A stretch of DNA of 64,000 bases from Nonomuraea maritima (GCF_900100395.1 NZ_FNFB01000008.1:2071-66070), one strand, 5' to 3'. Shown: positions 27,555 to 38,747, counted from the stretch's first letter. A program made the numbers and translations. The notes: generated by a model not told the origin, from the letters alone.

Positions 27555-29483
27555 GTGGTGAGATCAGCGGGCAGCCCCTTGAGTTTCCGGCCCAAGTCTG
27601 GATCGATCCCCGAATCCCCAGGGGTCTACAGGTTCAGGGACGCGACCGGCCGGGTGATCTATGTCGGCAAGGCGAAGAGCCTGCGGCAGCGGCTCAACTC
27701 CTACTTCGCCGACTTCTCCGCGCTGCATCCGCGCACGCAGACCATGCTCACCACGGCCGCCGACGTCGACTGGACGGTGGTGGGCACCGAGGTCGAGGCG
27801 CTGCAGCTCGAATACTCCTGGATCAAGGAGTACGACCCGCGCTTCAACGTCAAGTACCGCGACGACAAGTCCTACCCCTACCTCGCCGTCACGATGGGCG
27901 AGGATTTCCCCCGCGTGCAGGTCATGCGGGGCGCCAAGCGCAAGGGCACACGCTACTTCGGCCCCTACTCCCACGCCTGGGCCATCCGCGAGACCGTCGA
28001 CCTGCTGCTGCGGGTCTTCCCGGTGCGCACGTGCAGCGGCGGGGTGTTCAAACGGGCCGGGCAGATCGGCCGGCCGTGCCTGCTGGGCTACATCGACAAG
28101 TGCTCGGCGCCGTGCGTCGGCCGGGTCACCGCCGACGAGCACCGCGCGCTGGCCGAAGACTTCTGCGACTTCATGGCCGGCAACACCAGCCGCTTCATCA
28201 AGCGGCTGGAGAGAGAGATGCGCGACGCCGCCACCCAGCAGGAGTACGAGCGGGCGGCCCGGCTGCGCGACGACATCCAGGCCCTGCAGCGGGCGCTCGA
28301 GAAGCAGGCCGTCGTGCTCGGCGAGGGCACCGACGCCGACGTGGTGGCGCTCGCCGAAGACCCGCTCGAAGCCGCCGTCCAGGTTTTCTACGTGCGCGGC
28401 GGGCGCATCCGCGGTCAGCGCGGCTGGGTGGTCGACAAGGTCGAGGAGACCTCGCCGGGCGAGCTGGTCGAGCAGTTCCTGCTGCAGATGTACGCCGACG
28501 CCGGCCCCGACTCGATGCCCCGCGAGGTGCTCGTGGCCGCGCTGCCGCCCGACCACGAGGCGGTGACCGAGCTGCTCAGCGAGCAGCGCCGGGCCCGGGT
28601 CGACGTACGCGTGCCGCAGCGCGGCGACAAGAAGGCGCTCATGGAGACCGTCGAGCGCAACGCCAAGGAGTCGCTGGCCCAGCACAAGATCCGCCGCGCG
28701 AGCGACCTGACCACGCGGAGCAAGGCGCTGCAGGAGATCGCCGACGCCCTCGACCTCGACCAGGCGCCGCTGCGCATCGAGTGCTACGACGTCTCCCACC
28801 TGCAGGGCGAGAACGTCGTGGCGTCGATGGTGGTCTTCGAGGACGGGCTGGCCCGTAAGAGCGAATACCGCAGGTTCTCCGTCAAGACGAAGGAGGGCGA
28901 CGTCGCCTCGATTCACGAGGTGATCCTCCGCCGGTTCCGCCGCTACCTGGAGGAACGCTCCGCGACCGGAGAGCTCGCGGCCGACGATGACGACGGCCAC
29001 GGTCCCATCGACCCCGAGACCGGCAGGCCGCGCAAGTTCGCCTATCCGCCCAACCTCGTCGTCGTCGACGGCGCGGGGCCCCAGGCGGCCGCGGCGCAGC
29101 GTGCCCTCGACGAGCTCGGCATCGACGACGTGGCCGTGTGCGGCCTGGCCAAGCGGCTGGAGGAGGTGTGGCTGCCCGGCGACGACCAGCCGGTGATCAT
29201 GCCTCGTTCAAGCGAGGGCCTCTACCTGCTGCAACGCGTGCGCGACGAAGCGCACCGCTTCGCCATCACCTACCATCGTTCGAAGAGGTCCAAGACGGTG
29301 AAGGAAAGCGCGCTCGACGGCGTGCCAGGCCTGGGGCCGGCGCGCAGACGGGCGTTGCTCACACACTTCGGCTCAGTGAAGAAGCTGCGCGAGGCCACGG
29401 CCGCCGAGATCTGCGAGGTTCCCGGCATCGGCCCGTCCATCGCCGAGGTCATCGTGTCGACACTGAAGGGAGAGTCACCTTGA
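27555..29483 (+). CDS. uvrC: Excinuclease ABC subunit C
   Basis: 642 residues from GTG 27555 (or the next codon, GTG 27558). GIY-YIG nuclease domain at about 15-100 ([22 protein letters not shown]), UVR motif near 200-235 ([16 protein letters not shown]), RNase H-like endonuclease domain with [21 protein letters not shown] near 410, and tandem HhH at the end ([35 protein letters not shown]). Makes both incisions in nucleotide-excision repair. The next gene, rapZ, starts 124 bases after the stop. Confidence 0.96.
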   Translation: MVRSAGSPLSFRPKSGSIPESPGVYRFRDATGRVIYVGKAKSLRQRLNSYFADFSALHPRTQTMLTTAADVDWTVVGTEVEALQLEYSWIKEYDPRFNVKYRDDKSYPYLAVTMGEDFPRVQVMRGAKRKGTRYFGPYSHAWAIRETVDLLLRVFPVRTCSGGVFKRAGQIGRPCLLGYIDKCSAPCVGRVTADEHRALAEDFCDFMAGNTSRFIKRLEREMRDAATQQEYERAARLRDDIQALQRALEKQAVVLGEGTDADVVALAEDPLEAAVQVFYVRGGRIRGQRGWVVDKVEETSPGELVEQFLLQMYADAGPDSMPREVLVAALPPDHEAVTELLSEQRRARVDVRVPQRGDKKALMETVERNAKESLAQHKIRRASDLTTRSKALQEIADALDLDQAPLRIECYDVSHLQGENVVASMVVFEDGLARKSEYRRFSVKTKEGDVASIHEVILRRFRRYLEERSATGELAADDDDGHGPIDPETGRPRKFAYPPNLVVVDGAGPQAAAAQRALDELGIDDVAVCGLAKRLEEVWLPGDDQPVIMPRSSEGLYLLQRVRDEAHRFAITYHRSKRSKTVKESALDGVPGLGPARRRALLTHFGSVKKLREATAAEICEVPGIGPSIAEVIVSTLKGESP

Positions 29484-29607
29484 TCTCGTCAGCATGCCAG
29501 GGTGTTCACGCGGAAGCATCGCGCGGCTGCGCGGTGCGCGGCCACCGCGCCGCAGGGGAGGGCCGCCGGGCGACCGCGCCGGGCGGGCCGGCGGCCGGGG
29601 TGCGATC

Positions 29608-30789
29608 ATGAGCGTCGAACGCACCGGCGAGGCGACGTCCGATGACACTCGGCCGGAGAGCACGAACGCCCGGCGCGCGGTCGGGGAGGGCGCGCAGCGG
29701 GCGGTCGAGCAGGACAGGCCGGTGAGTGGCGGTTCGGCGAGTGCGGTGCCCACAGGTTCGGCAAGTGCGGTGCCCGCAGGCTCAAGTGCGGTGCCCACAG
29801 GTTCGGTGCCAGCAGGTTCGGTGAGTGCGGATCCGGTGAGTGTGTCGCCGTCCGCGGGCGCGCAGGCCGTGGATGCGCAGGCCGGACGTGCTGAGGGCGT
29901 GGATGCTGAGGACGCGGAGCCGGGGAGCGCTGAGCCGGCGTTCGTCATCGTCACCGGCATGTCCGGGGCCGGGCGGAGCACCGCGGCCAAGGCGCTGGAG
30001 GACCTCGGCTGGTTCGTCATCGACAACCTGCCGCCCGGGCTGCTGTTCGCGATGGCCGAGGAGGCCGGCAAGGTCAAGCTCGCCGCCGACAAGGTGGCGG
30101 CCGTCGTCGACGTGCGCAGCCTCGCCTTCACCACCGACCTGAACGCCGCGATCGAGGAGCTCGAGGCGCGCGGCGTGCGGGTACGGGTGGTGTTCCTGGA
30201 GGCCAGCGACGAGGAGCTGGTCCGCAGGTTCGAGAACGTCCGCCGTCCGCATCCGCTGCAGGGCGAGGGGCGGCTCGTCGACGGCATCGCCCGCGAGCGC
30301 GGCATCCTGCGCGAGGTACGGGCCAACGCCGACCTGGTGATCGACACCTCGACGCACAACGTGCACGAGCTGCGGGGCAAGATCGTCGCGTTCTTCGGCG
30401 GTGAGGACCGCCCGGGACTGCGGCTCAACGTGGTGTCCTTCGGGTTCAAGTACGGCCTGCCGGTCGACGCCGACCTGGTGGTCGACTGCCGGTTCCTGCC
30501 CAACCCGCACTGGGTGCCCGAGCTGCGGCCGATGAACGGGCTCGACCCGGCGGTCAGCCAGTACGTCCTCGGGCAGCCGGGGGCCAAGGAGTTCCTCGAC
30601 GCGTACGAGGAGGTCCTGCAGGTGGTGGCGGCCGGGTACGCGCGGGAGGGCAAGAGCTACGCGACCCTCGCCGTGGGATGCACGGGCGGAAAGCACCGCA
30701 GTGTGGCCATGACCGAGCAGATCGCCTCCCGGCTGCGTGACCGCGGGGTCGAGGTCCAGGTGAGCCACCGCGACGTGGGTCGCGAGTGA
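29608..30789 (+). CDS. rapZ: RapZ-like RNase adapter / nucleotide-binding protein
   Basis: 393 residues from ATG 29608. Residues 1 to about 110 are a poorly conserved extension with Gly/Ser/Ala/Val/Pro repeats; the family core starts at FVIVTGMSGAGRSTAAKALEDLG (P-loop, Arg in place of the usual Lys) and runs through GFGFKYG-like SFGFKYGLPVDADLV, DVRFLPNP-like DCRFLPNPHW, and the C-terminal GCTGGKHRSV. In E. coli RapZ controls GlmZ sRNA decay; in Gram-positives the rapZ-yvcK-whiA cluster is conserved and the role is less clear. A strong palindromic terminator follows. Confidence 0.9.
   Translation: MSVERTGEATSDDTRPESTNARRAVGEGAQRAVEQDRPVSGGSASAVPTGSASAVPAGSSAVPTGSVPAGSVSADPVSVSPSAGAQAVDAQAGRAEGVDAEDAEPGSAEPAFVIVTGMSGAGRSTAAKALEDLGWFVIDNLPPGLLFAMAEEAGKVKLAADKVAAVVDVRSLAFTTDLNAAIEELEARGVRVRVVFLEASDEELVRRFENVRRPHPLQGEGRLVDGIARERGILREVRANADLVIDTSTHNVHELRGKIVAFFGGEDRPGLRLNVVSFGFKYGLPVDADLVVDCRFLPNPHWVPELRPMNGLDPAVSQYVLGQPGAKEFLDAYEEVLQVVAAGYAREGKSYATLAVGCTGGKHRSVAMTEQIASRLRDRGVEVQVSHRDVGRE
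29730..29845 (+). repeat. Short tandem repeats in the rapZ N-terminal extension
   Basis: About four in-frame variable units of type GGTTCGG(CAAGTGCGGTGCCC)ACA, 18-30 bases long, code for GSASAVPTGSASAVPAGSS-like sequence. Copies are nearly identical at DNA level, so copy number could vary between strains. Confidence 0.75.
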
Positions 30790-30807
30790 CCGGCACCGGC
30801 CTCGTCA

Positions 30808-30837
30808 CCGTCTCCTGCCGGATCCGGCAGGAGACGG
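30808..30837. terminator. rapZ terminator, 30-bp perfect palindrome
   Basis: CCGTCTCCTGCCG-GATC-CGGCAGGAGACGG lies 19 bases after the rapZ stop. 13-bp stem with a 4-base loop, no T tract. Confidence 0.85.
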
Positions 30838-30981
30838 CCGCTTCAGGGGCGTGAAGCCGCCTTGCTCGGGACGAGGGCTTGGGCCTGCACAGAGCTGTGG
30901 CGGCGCACCTCACGGCGTGCGCGGATGCGGGGCATTCCCGGCCCGCGGGATCCGGCACGGAGCGGCCGGTATGGCCGGTAT

Positions 30982-31186
30982 GGCGGGTGTGGAGCGGCTG
31001 GTGTGGGGCCGCACAGAGCGGCGATCGGGCTCGACGCCGTCGGGCACGGTGCGCGCCACGGTGCGCGCCACGGTGCGCGCCACGGTGCGCGCCACGGTGC
31101 GCGCCACGGTGTGGGGTGGGCGTGGAGCGACTGGTGTGGGGCCGCACAGGGCGGCCGGTGTGGGGGGCGTGGAGCGGCTGGTGGGT
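30982..31186 (+). repeat. 12-bp tandem array flanked by longer direct repeats
   Basis: Five exact copies of CACGGTGCGCGC occupy 31045-31104, with a partial sixth at 31105. They are flanked by direct repeats of a GTGGAGCGGCTGGTGTGGGG-type segment starting near 30982 and 31115 (each about 41 bases, 3-4 differences), and a shorter third copy near 31163. It lies in the 1013-base gene-free stretch between rapZ and yvcK; open frames through it change with the repeat and look non-coding. Confidence 0.85.
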
Positions 31187-31493
31187 TTCGCGGCATGTGG
31201 TTCGGTGGGTATTGAGCTGTGGGCGAAACTACCGGCGTGTCTCAGTTGTCCTTGAAATGGTCAGTGGGTGAAGTTTTCCGGAACGGCGGCGGAACGCGGA
31301 GGATGACCAGGCCGCCGGGCAATGGGCGGAAATGGGGGCGATGCCCGTCCCCGAGGTCAAGGTCGCGACCGGCTCGCCGTTGAGGATCCTCAGCGTGAGA
31401 AGCGCCCGACCGGCGGTTCTGCTGGTCTCGCATCCCCCACCTGCTCCAGTGCAAGGCTCGGTGCGTCGTGTCCTTGAGTGGCTGTGGCGGCGT

Positions 31494-31571
31494 CCCTTCT
31501 CGGAGCGGGTATGGACGTGCGGGTGCGGCGTCGAGCACGATTGCGACGTCAGTGCCGCTCACAGCCCGCTC
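31494..31571 (+). pseudogene. Relic of a TnpB (IS200/IS605 OrfB) C-terminus
   Basis: Frame 3 reads PFSERVWTCGCGVEHDCDVS and then AAH. This matches the TnpB zinc-ribbon/RuvC end, typically (L)SERxWxCxxCGxxHDRDxNAAxN, with changed residues (D-C-D for D-R-D). Nothing else of the transposase or its ends is recognisable in 31190-31800, so it is a short decayed fragment. The TnpB identification rests on this motif only. Confidence 0.5.
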
Positions 31572-31802
31572 CAACGCGATGACGACAGAGCAGGGCAGCA
31601 CGGTTTCACGTCGCCGGGGGTAGTTTCCCGGAGAAGAGGCGACTCCGGCTCGCCGGGGCGGACGGCGCGAATCAGGTAAGAGGATCTGGGATTCTCCGAA
31701 CAGTAGTGGTGAGGCGGACGTGCGGAAGCGCGTTCGATACTTGGACAGGACGTCGGTTCGGGGAGAGTCCCGGCCAGGCGTCCAGGAGAGCGGTGAGCGC
31801 GT

Positions 31803-32789
31803 TTGCACGAAGAGGTCGAGTCCCGGGCGGTTCGTCGTGAACATCCCGGACACGCCGGGTTCGGCCCTCGGGTCGTGGCACTGGGTGGCGGGCATGGCCT
31901 CTATGCCTCCCTGTCGGCATTAAGGATGGTCACCGACCGCCTGACCGCGGTGGTGACGGTCGCCGACGACGGCGGCTCCAGCGGGCGGCTGCGCCGTGAG
32001 CTCGGCGTACTGCCCCCCGGCGACCTGCGGATGGCGCTGGCCGCACTGTGCGGCGACGACGAGTGGGGCAGCACCTGGAGCGAGGTCGTCCAGCACCGTT
32101 TCCGCAGCGAGGGCGAGCTGCACGGGCACGCCGTCGGCAACCTGCTCATCGTCGCGTTGTGGGAGCTGCTCGGCGACCCCGTGGCGGGTCTCGACTGGGT
32201 CGGCAGGCTGCTCGGCGCGCAGGGCAGGGTGCTGCCGATGGCGTCGGTGCCGCTCGACATCGTGGCCCAGGTCGAGCTCGACGGCGTGACCTCGACCGTG
32301 CGCGGGCAGGTGGCGTGCGCCCTGACCCCCGGACGCGTCCAGGCGATCTCGCTGGTGCCGGAGGACCCACCCGCCCGGCCCGAGGCGGTGGCGGCGGTGC
32401 TGGAGGCCGACTGGGTGGTGTTCGGGCCAGGCTCGTGGTTCACCAGCGTGCTGCCGCACCTCAAGGTGCCCGAGCTGGCCAGGGCGTTGCACAGCACCCA
32501 GGCCAAGCGGCTGGTCACCCTCAACCTGGCGCCGCAGCCCGGCGAGACCGACGACTTCTCCCCTCAGCAGCATCTGGAGGTGCTCCGGCAGCACGCCCCC
32601 GAACTGCCGATCGACGTCGTGCTCGCCGAGACGAGCATAGTGGACGACCCGGGCGCGCTGGAGAAGTCGGCCGCCGCGCTCGGAGCACGGCTCGTTCTCG
32701 CCGATGTCGCCGCCGCGGACGGCTCCCCGAGGCATGACCCACGACGTCTTGCCTCCGTCCTGGACGAGATTTTCCTCCAGAAGCGTTGA
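31803..32789 (+). CDS. yvcK: YvcK family gluconeogenesis/morphology factor
   Basis: 328 residues from TTG 31803, with GGAGAG 12 bases upstream; no better start precedes the conserved RVVALGGGHGLYASLSALR. CofD/YvcK fold: GGGHG near 28, VADDGGSSGRLR near 52, ALPPGDLR-like VLPPGDLRMAL near 68, GHAVGNLLIVAL near 108. YvcK binds UDP-GlcNAc in Bacillus and is needed for growth on gluconeogenic carbon; in mycobacteria (CuvA) it affects cell shape. Sits in the canonical rapZ-yvcK-whiA order, 1 kb from rapZ because of the repeat insertion. Confidence 0.92.
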   Translation: MHEEVESRAVRREHPGHAGFGPRVVALGGGHGLYASLSALRMVTDRLTAVVTVADDGGSSGRLRRELGVLPPGDLRMALAALCGDDEWGSTWSEVVQHRFRSEGELHGHAVGNLLIVALWELLGDPVAGLDWVGRLLGAQGRVLPMASVPLDIVAQVELDGVTSTVRGQVACALTPGRVQAISLVPEDPPARPEAVAAVLEADWVVFGPGSWFTSVLPHLKVPELARALHSTQAKRLVTLNLAPQPGETDDFSPQQHLEVLRQHAPELPIDVVLAETSIVDDPGALEKSAAALGARLVLADVAAADGSPRHDPRRLASVLDEIFLQKR

Positions 32790-32861
32790 TCCTGGTCGGC
32801 GTGGCGCGAAGGTGCGAGAGACTCATGGGGAGCCGGTCTGAATGGGGGAGAGGACTAACGC

Positions 32862-33842
32862 ATGGCGATGACAGGTGTGGTCAAGGACGAACTTAGCCGT
32901 CTGCCGGTGCTCAAACCGTGCTGCCGCAAGGCGGAGGTATCGACGCTGCTGCGGTTCGCCAGCGGCCTGCACCTGGTGGGCGGGCGGATCGTCATCGAGG
33001 CCGAACTCGACACCAACGCCACGGCGCGGCGGCTGATCAAGGACATCGGAGAGGTGTTCGGTCACAAGGCCGAGGTGCTCGTGCTCGCGCCCGCCGGCCT
33101 GCGCAAGGGCTCGCGCTACGTCGTACGCGTCTACCGCGACGGTGAGGCGCTGGCGCGGCAGACGGGTCTCATCGACAACCACGGCCGGCCGGTGCGCGGC
33201 CTGCCCCGGCAGGTCGTCGCGGGGGCCTCCTGCGACGCGGAGGCGGCCTGGCGCGGTGCGTTCCTGGCGCACGGCTCGCTGACCGAGCCGGGCAGGTCCA
33301 TGTCGCTGGAGGTCACCTGCCCGGGTCCTGAGGCGGCGCTCGCGCTGGTCGGCTCGGCGCGGCGGCTGAAGATCCACGCCAAGGCGCGCGAGGTGCGGGG
33401 CGTCGACCGCGTCGTGGTGCGCGACGGCGACGCGATCAGCGCGCTGCTCACCCGGCTCGGGGCACACGACAGCGTGCTGGCCTGGGAGGAGCGGCGCATG
33501 CGCCGTGAGGTGCGTGCCACGGCCAACCGGCTGGCCAACTTCGACGACGCCAACCTGCGGCGATCTGCCCGGGCCGCGGTGGCGGCCGGGGCGCGGGTGC
33601 AGCGGGCGCTGGAGATCCTCGGCGAGGAGGCTCCGGATCACCTGGTGGTGGCCGGGCGCCTGCGGGTCGAGCACAAGCAGGCGTCCCTGGAGGAGCTCGG
33701 CCAGATCGCCGACCCGCCGCTGACCAAGGACGCCATCGCCGGACGGATCCGCCGGCTCCTCGCGATGGCCGACAAGCGCGCCTCCGACCTGGGCATCCCC
33801 AACACCGAGGCCAACCTCACCGTCGACATGCTGGCCCCGTGA
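32862..33842 (+). CDS. whiA: Sporulation transcription factor WhiA
   Basis: 326 residues, ATG with GGGGGAGAGGA upstream. N-terminal homing-endonuclease-like (LAGLIDADG) part (about 1-210; [35 protein letters not shown]) and C-terminal helix-turn-helix (about 235-326; [21 protein letters not shown]). In Streptomyces WhiA with WhiB activates sporulation septation genes such as ftsZ. Located 72 bases after yvcK. Confidence 0.96.
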   Translation: MAMTGVVKDELSRLPVLKPCCRKAEVSTLLRFASGLHLVGGRIVIEAELDTNATARRLIKDIGEVFGHKAEVLVLAPAGLRKGSRYVVRVYRDGEALARQTGLIDNHGRPVRGLPRQVVAGASCDAEAAWRGAFLAHGSLTEPGRSMSLEVTCPGPEAALALVGSARRLKIHAKAREVRGVDRVVVRDGDAISALLTRLGAHDSVLAWEERRMRREVRATANRLANFDDANLRRSARAAVAAGARVQRALEILGEEAPDHLVVAGRLRVEHKQASLEELGQIADPPLTKDAIAGRIRRLLAMADKRASDLGIPNTEANLTVDMLAP

Positions 33843-33934
33843 CCTGCTGCGCCCGCTGGTGGCGGTACGCGGCGGTCGGGTCAGGGCGGAGATAGGGGAA
33901 CCCCGCCGTCGAAACGGCCACGGGGGCGGTGGGG

Positions 33935-34573
33935 TCAGTCCTGGGTGGGGTTGCGGGGAGTGAAGAGGTCGGGGGCCGGCTTCTGGGCGGGTTGCTGGGC
34001 CGGTTCGAAGGGGGCTCGGTATTCCGGTTCCGTGGCCTGCTCGGTGGCCTCCGACTCGGCGCGGTGGGCCCGTCGTACGCGGGTCACCCGGAAGGTGACG
34101 AGGAGCAGCGAGACCAGGGCCGCGACGGCGATGTACAGCCACACCGCCCAGGCCTCGGCGAGCGGTTGCCGGTAGAGCGCCAGCGCGCCGGGCAGCCCCT
34201 CGGTGAAGTTGGCCACAGTGACGTCGGACAGCTGGGCGGCGCGCGGCTCGGCGGGCGGCGTGCGCAGGGGCGCGCCGATCATGATGCTCACCCCCGCGAT
34301 CTGTCCGGCCACCACCGCGCCGCCCGCGTACAGGGCCGCGAGCGGCACCAGCAGGAGGCTGCGCGGGCGTACCGCGCCGATCGCGAGCGCCACGAGCAGC
34401 GCGATGAGCACCGACAGCCCCAGCGAGAGCGGCAGCCCGCTCCAGAACCCCGTCACGGCCTCCGGCAGGCTCCGCTGGAACAGCACGGCCGCACCCAGAC
34501 ACGCCGAACAGACCAGCGCGGTGACCAGACCGAGGACGAGTCCGGGCAGCAGGCCAGACCGCTTTCGTGACAT
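33935..34573 (-). CDS. Hypothetical membrane protein
   Basis: 212 residues from ATG 34573, chosen because GGGGG lies 5 bases upstream; ATG 34594 would add seven residues. About five hydrophobic segments (VLGLVTALVCSACLGAAVLF, LPLSLGLSVLIALLVALAIGA, LLLVPLAALYAGGAVVAG, and AVWLYIAVAALVSLLLVTF near 152) and a charged, Gln/Pro-rich cytoplasmic tail. No domain recognised. Divergent from gap. Confidence 0.75.
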   Translation of the reverse strand: MSRKRSGLLPGLVLGLVTALVCSACLGAAVLFQRSLPEAVTGFWSGLPLSLGLSVLIALLVALAIGAVRPRSLLLVPLAALYAGGAVVAGQIAGVSIMIGAPLRTPPAEPRAAQLSDVTVANFTEGLPGALALYRQPLAEAWAVWLYIAVAALVSLLLVTFRVTRVRRAHRAESEATEQATEPEYRAPFEPAQQPAQKPAPDLFTPRNPTQD

Positions 34574-34688
34574 CTCAGCCCCCAGAGAATGCACCCAGTT
34601 AACTATGACGAGTCGGGCACTTTACTCGAACCTTACAAAACGTGTCGGCCGAACGGTGAATGCAAGGCCGGGACCTCACGTGGTCTAA

Positions 34689-35762
<1,074 letters not shown>

Positions 35763-35826
35763 CCCGCGACCCCGGACACCGAGGTCCACACACCCCCGGG
35801 GTGCGCTGCGGGCGCGCTCCGGCCAC

Positions 35827-35849
35827 GGCGGCCGCGCAACGCGGCCGCC
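35827..35849. terminator. Hairpin between gap and pgk
   Basis: GGCGGCCGCG-CAA-CGCGGCCGCC is a perfect 10-bp stem in the 183-base gap. It may partly terminate gap transcription or stabilise its 3' end. Confidence 0.6.
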
Positions 35850-35945
35850 TCGTCCATGTCACGGCGCCATGAAACAGCGCCATGCCACGGCGCCAGGTCA
35901 GGGTGCCACCTCACGGAGTGAGGCCATGAACGGAGCAACGGGAGC

Positions 35946-37151
35946 ATGAGCATGCGCACGCTCGACGATCTCGACGTGAAGGGACAGCGCGTGCTCGTGC
36001 GCGCCGACCTGAACGTCCCCATCGACGGAGAGACGATCACCGACGACGGCCGCATCAGGGCGTCGGTCCCGACGATCAAGACCCTCGTGGAGCGCGGGGC
36101 CAGGGTCGTGGTCTGCGCCCACCTGGGCAGGCCGAAGGGCCAGGTCAACCCGAAGTACTCGCTGCGCCCCGTCGCCGGGCGGCTCGCCGAGCTGCTCGGC
36201 CAGGACGTCGCCTTCGCCGCCGACGTGGTCGGCGAGTCGGCGCAGGAGACGGTCAAGGCCCTCCAGGACGGCCAGGTCGCCCTTCTCGAGAACCTCCGCT
36301 ACGAGCCGGGCGAGGAGTCCAAGGACGACGCCGAGCGCGGCGCGTTCGCCGAGCGGCTGGCGGCGCTGGCCGACCTCTACGTGGGCGACGGCTTCGGCGC
36401 GGTCCACCGCAAGCACGCCAGCGTCTACGACGTGCCGCGGCTGCTGCCGCACGCCGCCGGCGGGCTGGTCGAGGCGGAGGTCGGGGTGCTCAGGCGCCTG
36501 ACCGAGGACACCGACCGGCCGTACGTGGTCGTGCTCGGCGGCGCCAAGGTCTCCGACAAGCTCGGCGTCATCGCCAACCTGCTGACCAAGGTCGACCGGC
36601 TGCTGATCGGCGGCGGCATGGCCTACACCTTCCTCAAGGCGCAGGGCTACGAGGTGGGCCGCTCGCTCCTCCAGGAGGACCAGATCGACCAGGTGCGCGG
36701 CTTCCTCGACGAGGCCGGGCGGCGCGGCGTCGACCTGGTGCTGCCCGTCGACGTGCTCGCCGCGACGGAGTTCGGCGCCGACGCCCCGCACGACGTGGTC
36801 GACGCCACCGCCATCCCGCAAGACCGGGAGGGCCTCGACATCGGCCCGAGGACGCGCGAGCTGTTCGCCACCAAGCTGGCCGACGCCCGTACGGTCTTCT
36901 GGAACGGCCCGATGGGCGTGTTCGAGTTCGACGCGTTCTCCGGCGGCACCCGCGCGGTGGCCGAGGCCCTGATCGCCAGGACCGGCAGCGGCGAGGCCTT
37001 CACCGTGGTCGGCGGCGGCGACTCCGCGGCGGCCGTACGCAGGCTCGGACTCCCCGAGGACGGCTTCTCGCACATTTCCACGGGTGGCGGCGCCAGTCTG
37101 GAATACCTTGAGGGCAAGACCCTTCCCGGACTCGCCGCGCTGGAGGACTGA
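35946..37151 (+). CDS. pgk: Phosphoglycerate kinase
   Basis: 401 residues, ATG 35946 (ATG 35952 also possible). RADLNVP near 20, HLGRPKG near 60, [11 protein letters not shown] near 115, [13 protein letters not shown] near 198, and the nucleotide loop [15 protein letters not shown] near 357. ATP-generating step of glycolysis. The tpiA start follows within 45 bases. Confidence 0.96.
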   Translation: MSMRTLDDLDVKGQRVLVRADLNVPIDGETITDDGRIRASVPTIKTLVERGARVVVCAHLGRPKGQVNPKYSLRPVAGRLAELLGQDVAFAADVVGESAQETVKALQDGQVALLENLRYEPGEESKDDAERGAFAERLAALADLYVGDGFGAVHRKHASVYDVPRLLPHAAGGLVEAEVGVLRRLTEDTDRPYVVVLGGAKVSDKLGVIANLLTKVDRLLIGGGMAYTFLKAQGYEVGRSLLQEDQIDQVRGFLDEAGRRGVDLVLPVDVLAATEFGADAPHDVVDATAIPQDREGLDIGPRTRELFATKLADARTVFWNGPMGVFEFDAFSGGTRAVAEALIARTGSGEAFTVVGGGDSAAAVRRLGLPEDGFSHISTGGGASLEYLEGKTLPGLAALED

Positions 37152-37193
37152 GTTGACACGGTGCGTATCCGACGAGCAGCCGCTGAGCGGCCG

Positions 37194-37976
37194 ATGAGCA
37201 CGCGCAAGCCGCTCATGGCCGGCAACTGGAAGATGAACCTCAACCACCTCGAGGCCATCGCGCTGGTCCAGAAGCTGGCCTTCGCGCTCAACGACAAGGA
37301 CTTCGACAAGGTCGAGATCGCCGTCCTGCCGCCGTTCACCGACCTGCGCAGCGTCCAGACCCTGGTGCAGGGCGACAAGCTCAGGATCGTCTACGGCGCG
37401 CAGGACCTCTCGCAGCACGACGCGGGCGCCTACACGGGAGAGATCTCGGGCGCGATGCTGGCCAAGCTCGGCTGCACGTACGTGACCGTCGGCCATTCCG
37501 AGCGCCGCCAGTACCACGCCGAGAACGACGAGGTCGTCAACGCCAAGGCGCTGGCCGCCCTGCGCCACTCGCTCACGCCGATCGTGTGCGTCGGGGAGGG
37601 CCTCGAGGTGCGGCAAGAGGGCGGACAGATCGCGTACACTCTCGGCCAACTCGACGGGGCGCTGCGCAAAGTCGCGCCCGAGCAGGCAAAATCGATAGTG
37701 GTGGCCTACGAACCGGTGTGGGCGATCGGCACCGGACAGGTGGCCACCCCAGAGGACGCCCAGGAAGTCTGCGGGGCTCTGCGCACGAGACTCGCGGAGC
37801 TCTACGACTCCGAAGTGGCCTCTGGGATCCGTATCCTTTACGGTGGCTCGGTCAAGTCAGGCAACATCGCGGGAATCATGGCTCAACCCGATGTCGACGG
37901 CGCGCTCGTGGGCGGTGCCAGCATCGACGCCGGAGAGTTCACGAAGATCTGCCGTTTCTCCGATATGCCAGGCTGA
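37194..37976 (+). CDS. tpiA: Triosephosphate isomerase
   Basis: 260 residues from ATG 37194 ([16 protein letters not shown]); GTG 37161 is in frame but adds unconserved residues. Lysine in GNWKMN near 11, histidine in [11 protein letters not shown] near 98-104, catalytic Glu in [11 protein letters not shown] near 172, phosphate loop YGGSVKSGN near 218. Follows pgk closely, so the two are co-transcribed. Confidence 0.96.
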   Translation: MSTRKPLMAGNWKMNLNHLEAIALVQKLAFALNDKDFDKVEIAVLPPFTDLRSVQTLVQGDKLRIVYGAQDLSQHDAGAYTGEISGAMLAKLGCTYVTVGHSERRQYHAENDEVVNAKALAALRHSLTPIVCVGEGLEVRQEGGQIAYTLGQLDGALRKVAPEQAKSIVVAYEPVWAIGTGQVATPEDAQEVCGALRTRLAELYDSEVASGIRILYGGSVKSGNIAGIMAQPDVDGALVGGASIDAGEFTKICRFSDMPG

Positions 37977-37999
37977 CTGAGTCGTTCGGGGGGTGCGGT

Positions 38000-38026
38000 T
38001 TGACAACAGGCCGTACCCTCTAAAAG
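38000..38026 (+). promoter_or_regulatory. Possible secG promoter
   Basis: A consensus -35 TTGACA at 38000-38005 is followed after 15 bases by TAAAAG. Spacing is short, so the -10 assignment is uncertain; a separate promoter for secG is plausible because 99 bases separate it from tpiA. Confidence 0.4.
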
Positions 38027-38075
38027 CAAGTTTGAATCGTCACGCGTACCAGAGCACTGAAGGAACAGGCATACC

Positions 38076-38306
38076 GTGGTTATCGGAATCTCCATCGCCC
38101 TCATCCTGGCGAGCCTTCTCATGATCCTGCTCGTCCTGCTCCACAAGGGCAAGGGCGGTGGCCTGTCCGACATGTTCGGTGGCGGCTTCTCGTCGAACTT
38201 CGGCGGTTCCTCGGTGGTGGAGCGCAATCTCGACCGTCTCACGGTCATCACCGGCGTGGTCTGGTTCGTCTGCATCATCGCTCTCGGCCTCCTCGTGAGG
38301 CCCTGA
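38076..38306 (+). CDS. secG: Preprotein translocase subunit SecG
   Basis: 76 residues from GTG 38076. Two membrane helices (IGISIALILASLLMILLVLLH and LTVITGVVWFVCIIALGLLV) joined by a Gly-rich loop (KGGGLSDMFGGGFSSNFGGSS) that is the family hallmark. Non-essential partner of SecYE in protein export. Confidence 0.93.
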   Translation: MVIGISIALILASLLMILLVLLHKGKGGGLSDMFGGGFSSNFGGSSVVERNLDRLTVITGVVWFVCIIALGLLVRP

Positions 38307-38339
38307 GCAACAACTCAAAACGCGTGACAGTGATTCTCC

Positions 38340-38359
38340 CCCCGTGTCCGCACACGGGG
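38340..38359. terminator. Hairpin between secG and rbpA
   Basis: CCCCGTGT-CCGC-ACACGGGG forms an 8-bp stem 34 bases after the secG stop and 22 bases before rbpA. It may terminate secG or affect rbpA leader structure. Confidence 0.55.
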
Positions 38360-38381
38360 CGATCGAGCGAGGAGTTCATCC

Positions 38382-38726
38382 GTGGGTAGTGGCAACGCGA
38401 TCCGTGGCAGCCGCGTCGGCGCCGGCCCTATGGGGGAGGCCGAGCGTGGCGAGGCGGCTCCGAGAGTGCGGGTCTCGTTCTGGTGCGCCAACATGCACGA
38501 GACGCGCCCCAGTTTCGCCAGCGACGCGGCGATCCCCGAGACGTGGGACTGCCCCCGTTGCGGCCTTCCGGCCGGACAGGACGAGACTGCGCCGCCAGCC
38601 CCGCCGAAGAACGAGCCGTACAAGACGCACCTGGCCTACGTGAAGGAGCGCCGGAGCGACAAGGACGGCAAGGCGATCCTGGAGGAGGCGCTGGAGCGCC
38701 TGCGCAACAACAAGTCCCCCTGGTAG
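38382..38726 (+). CDS. rbpA: RNA polymerase-binding protein RbpA
   Basis: 114 residues from GTG 38382 with GAGGAG upstream. N-terminal tail AIRGSRVGAGPMGEAERGEAAPR, core with SFWCANMHETRPSFA and TWDCPRCGLPAG, linker KNEPYKTHLAYVKERRS and the sigma-interaction helix ILEEALERLR at the end. Actinobacteria-specific activator that stabilises the primary sigma factor on RNA polymerase and affects rifampicin sensitivity. In Streptomyces its gene is under SigR; I did not see a clear SigR promoter here. Confidence 0.96.
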   Translation: MGSGNAIRGSRVGAGPMGEAERGEAAPRVRVSFWCANMHETRPSFASDAAIPETWDCPRCGLPAGQDETAPPAPPKNEPYKTHLAYVKERRSDKDGKAILEEALERLRNNKSPW

Positions 38727-38747
38727 GAACTGGTAGGAACGCGACGA

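Noticed and set aside
31045..31116. 12-bp array as a CRISPR
   Set aside because: Units are contiguous, with no spacers, and too short for CRISPR repeats; no cas genes.
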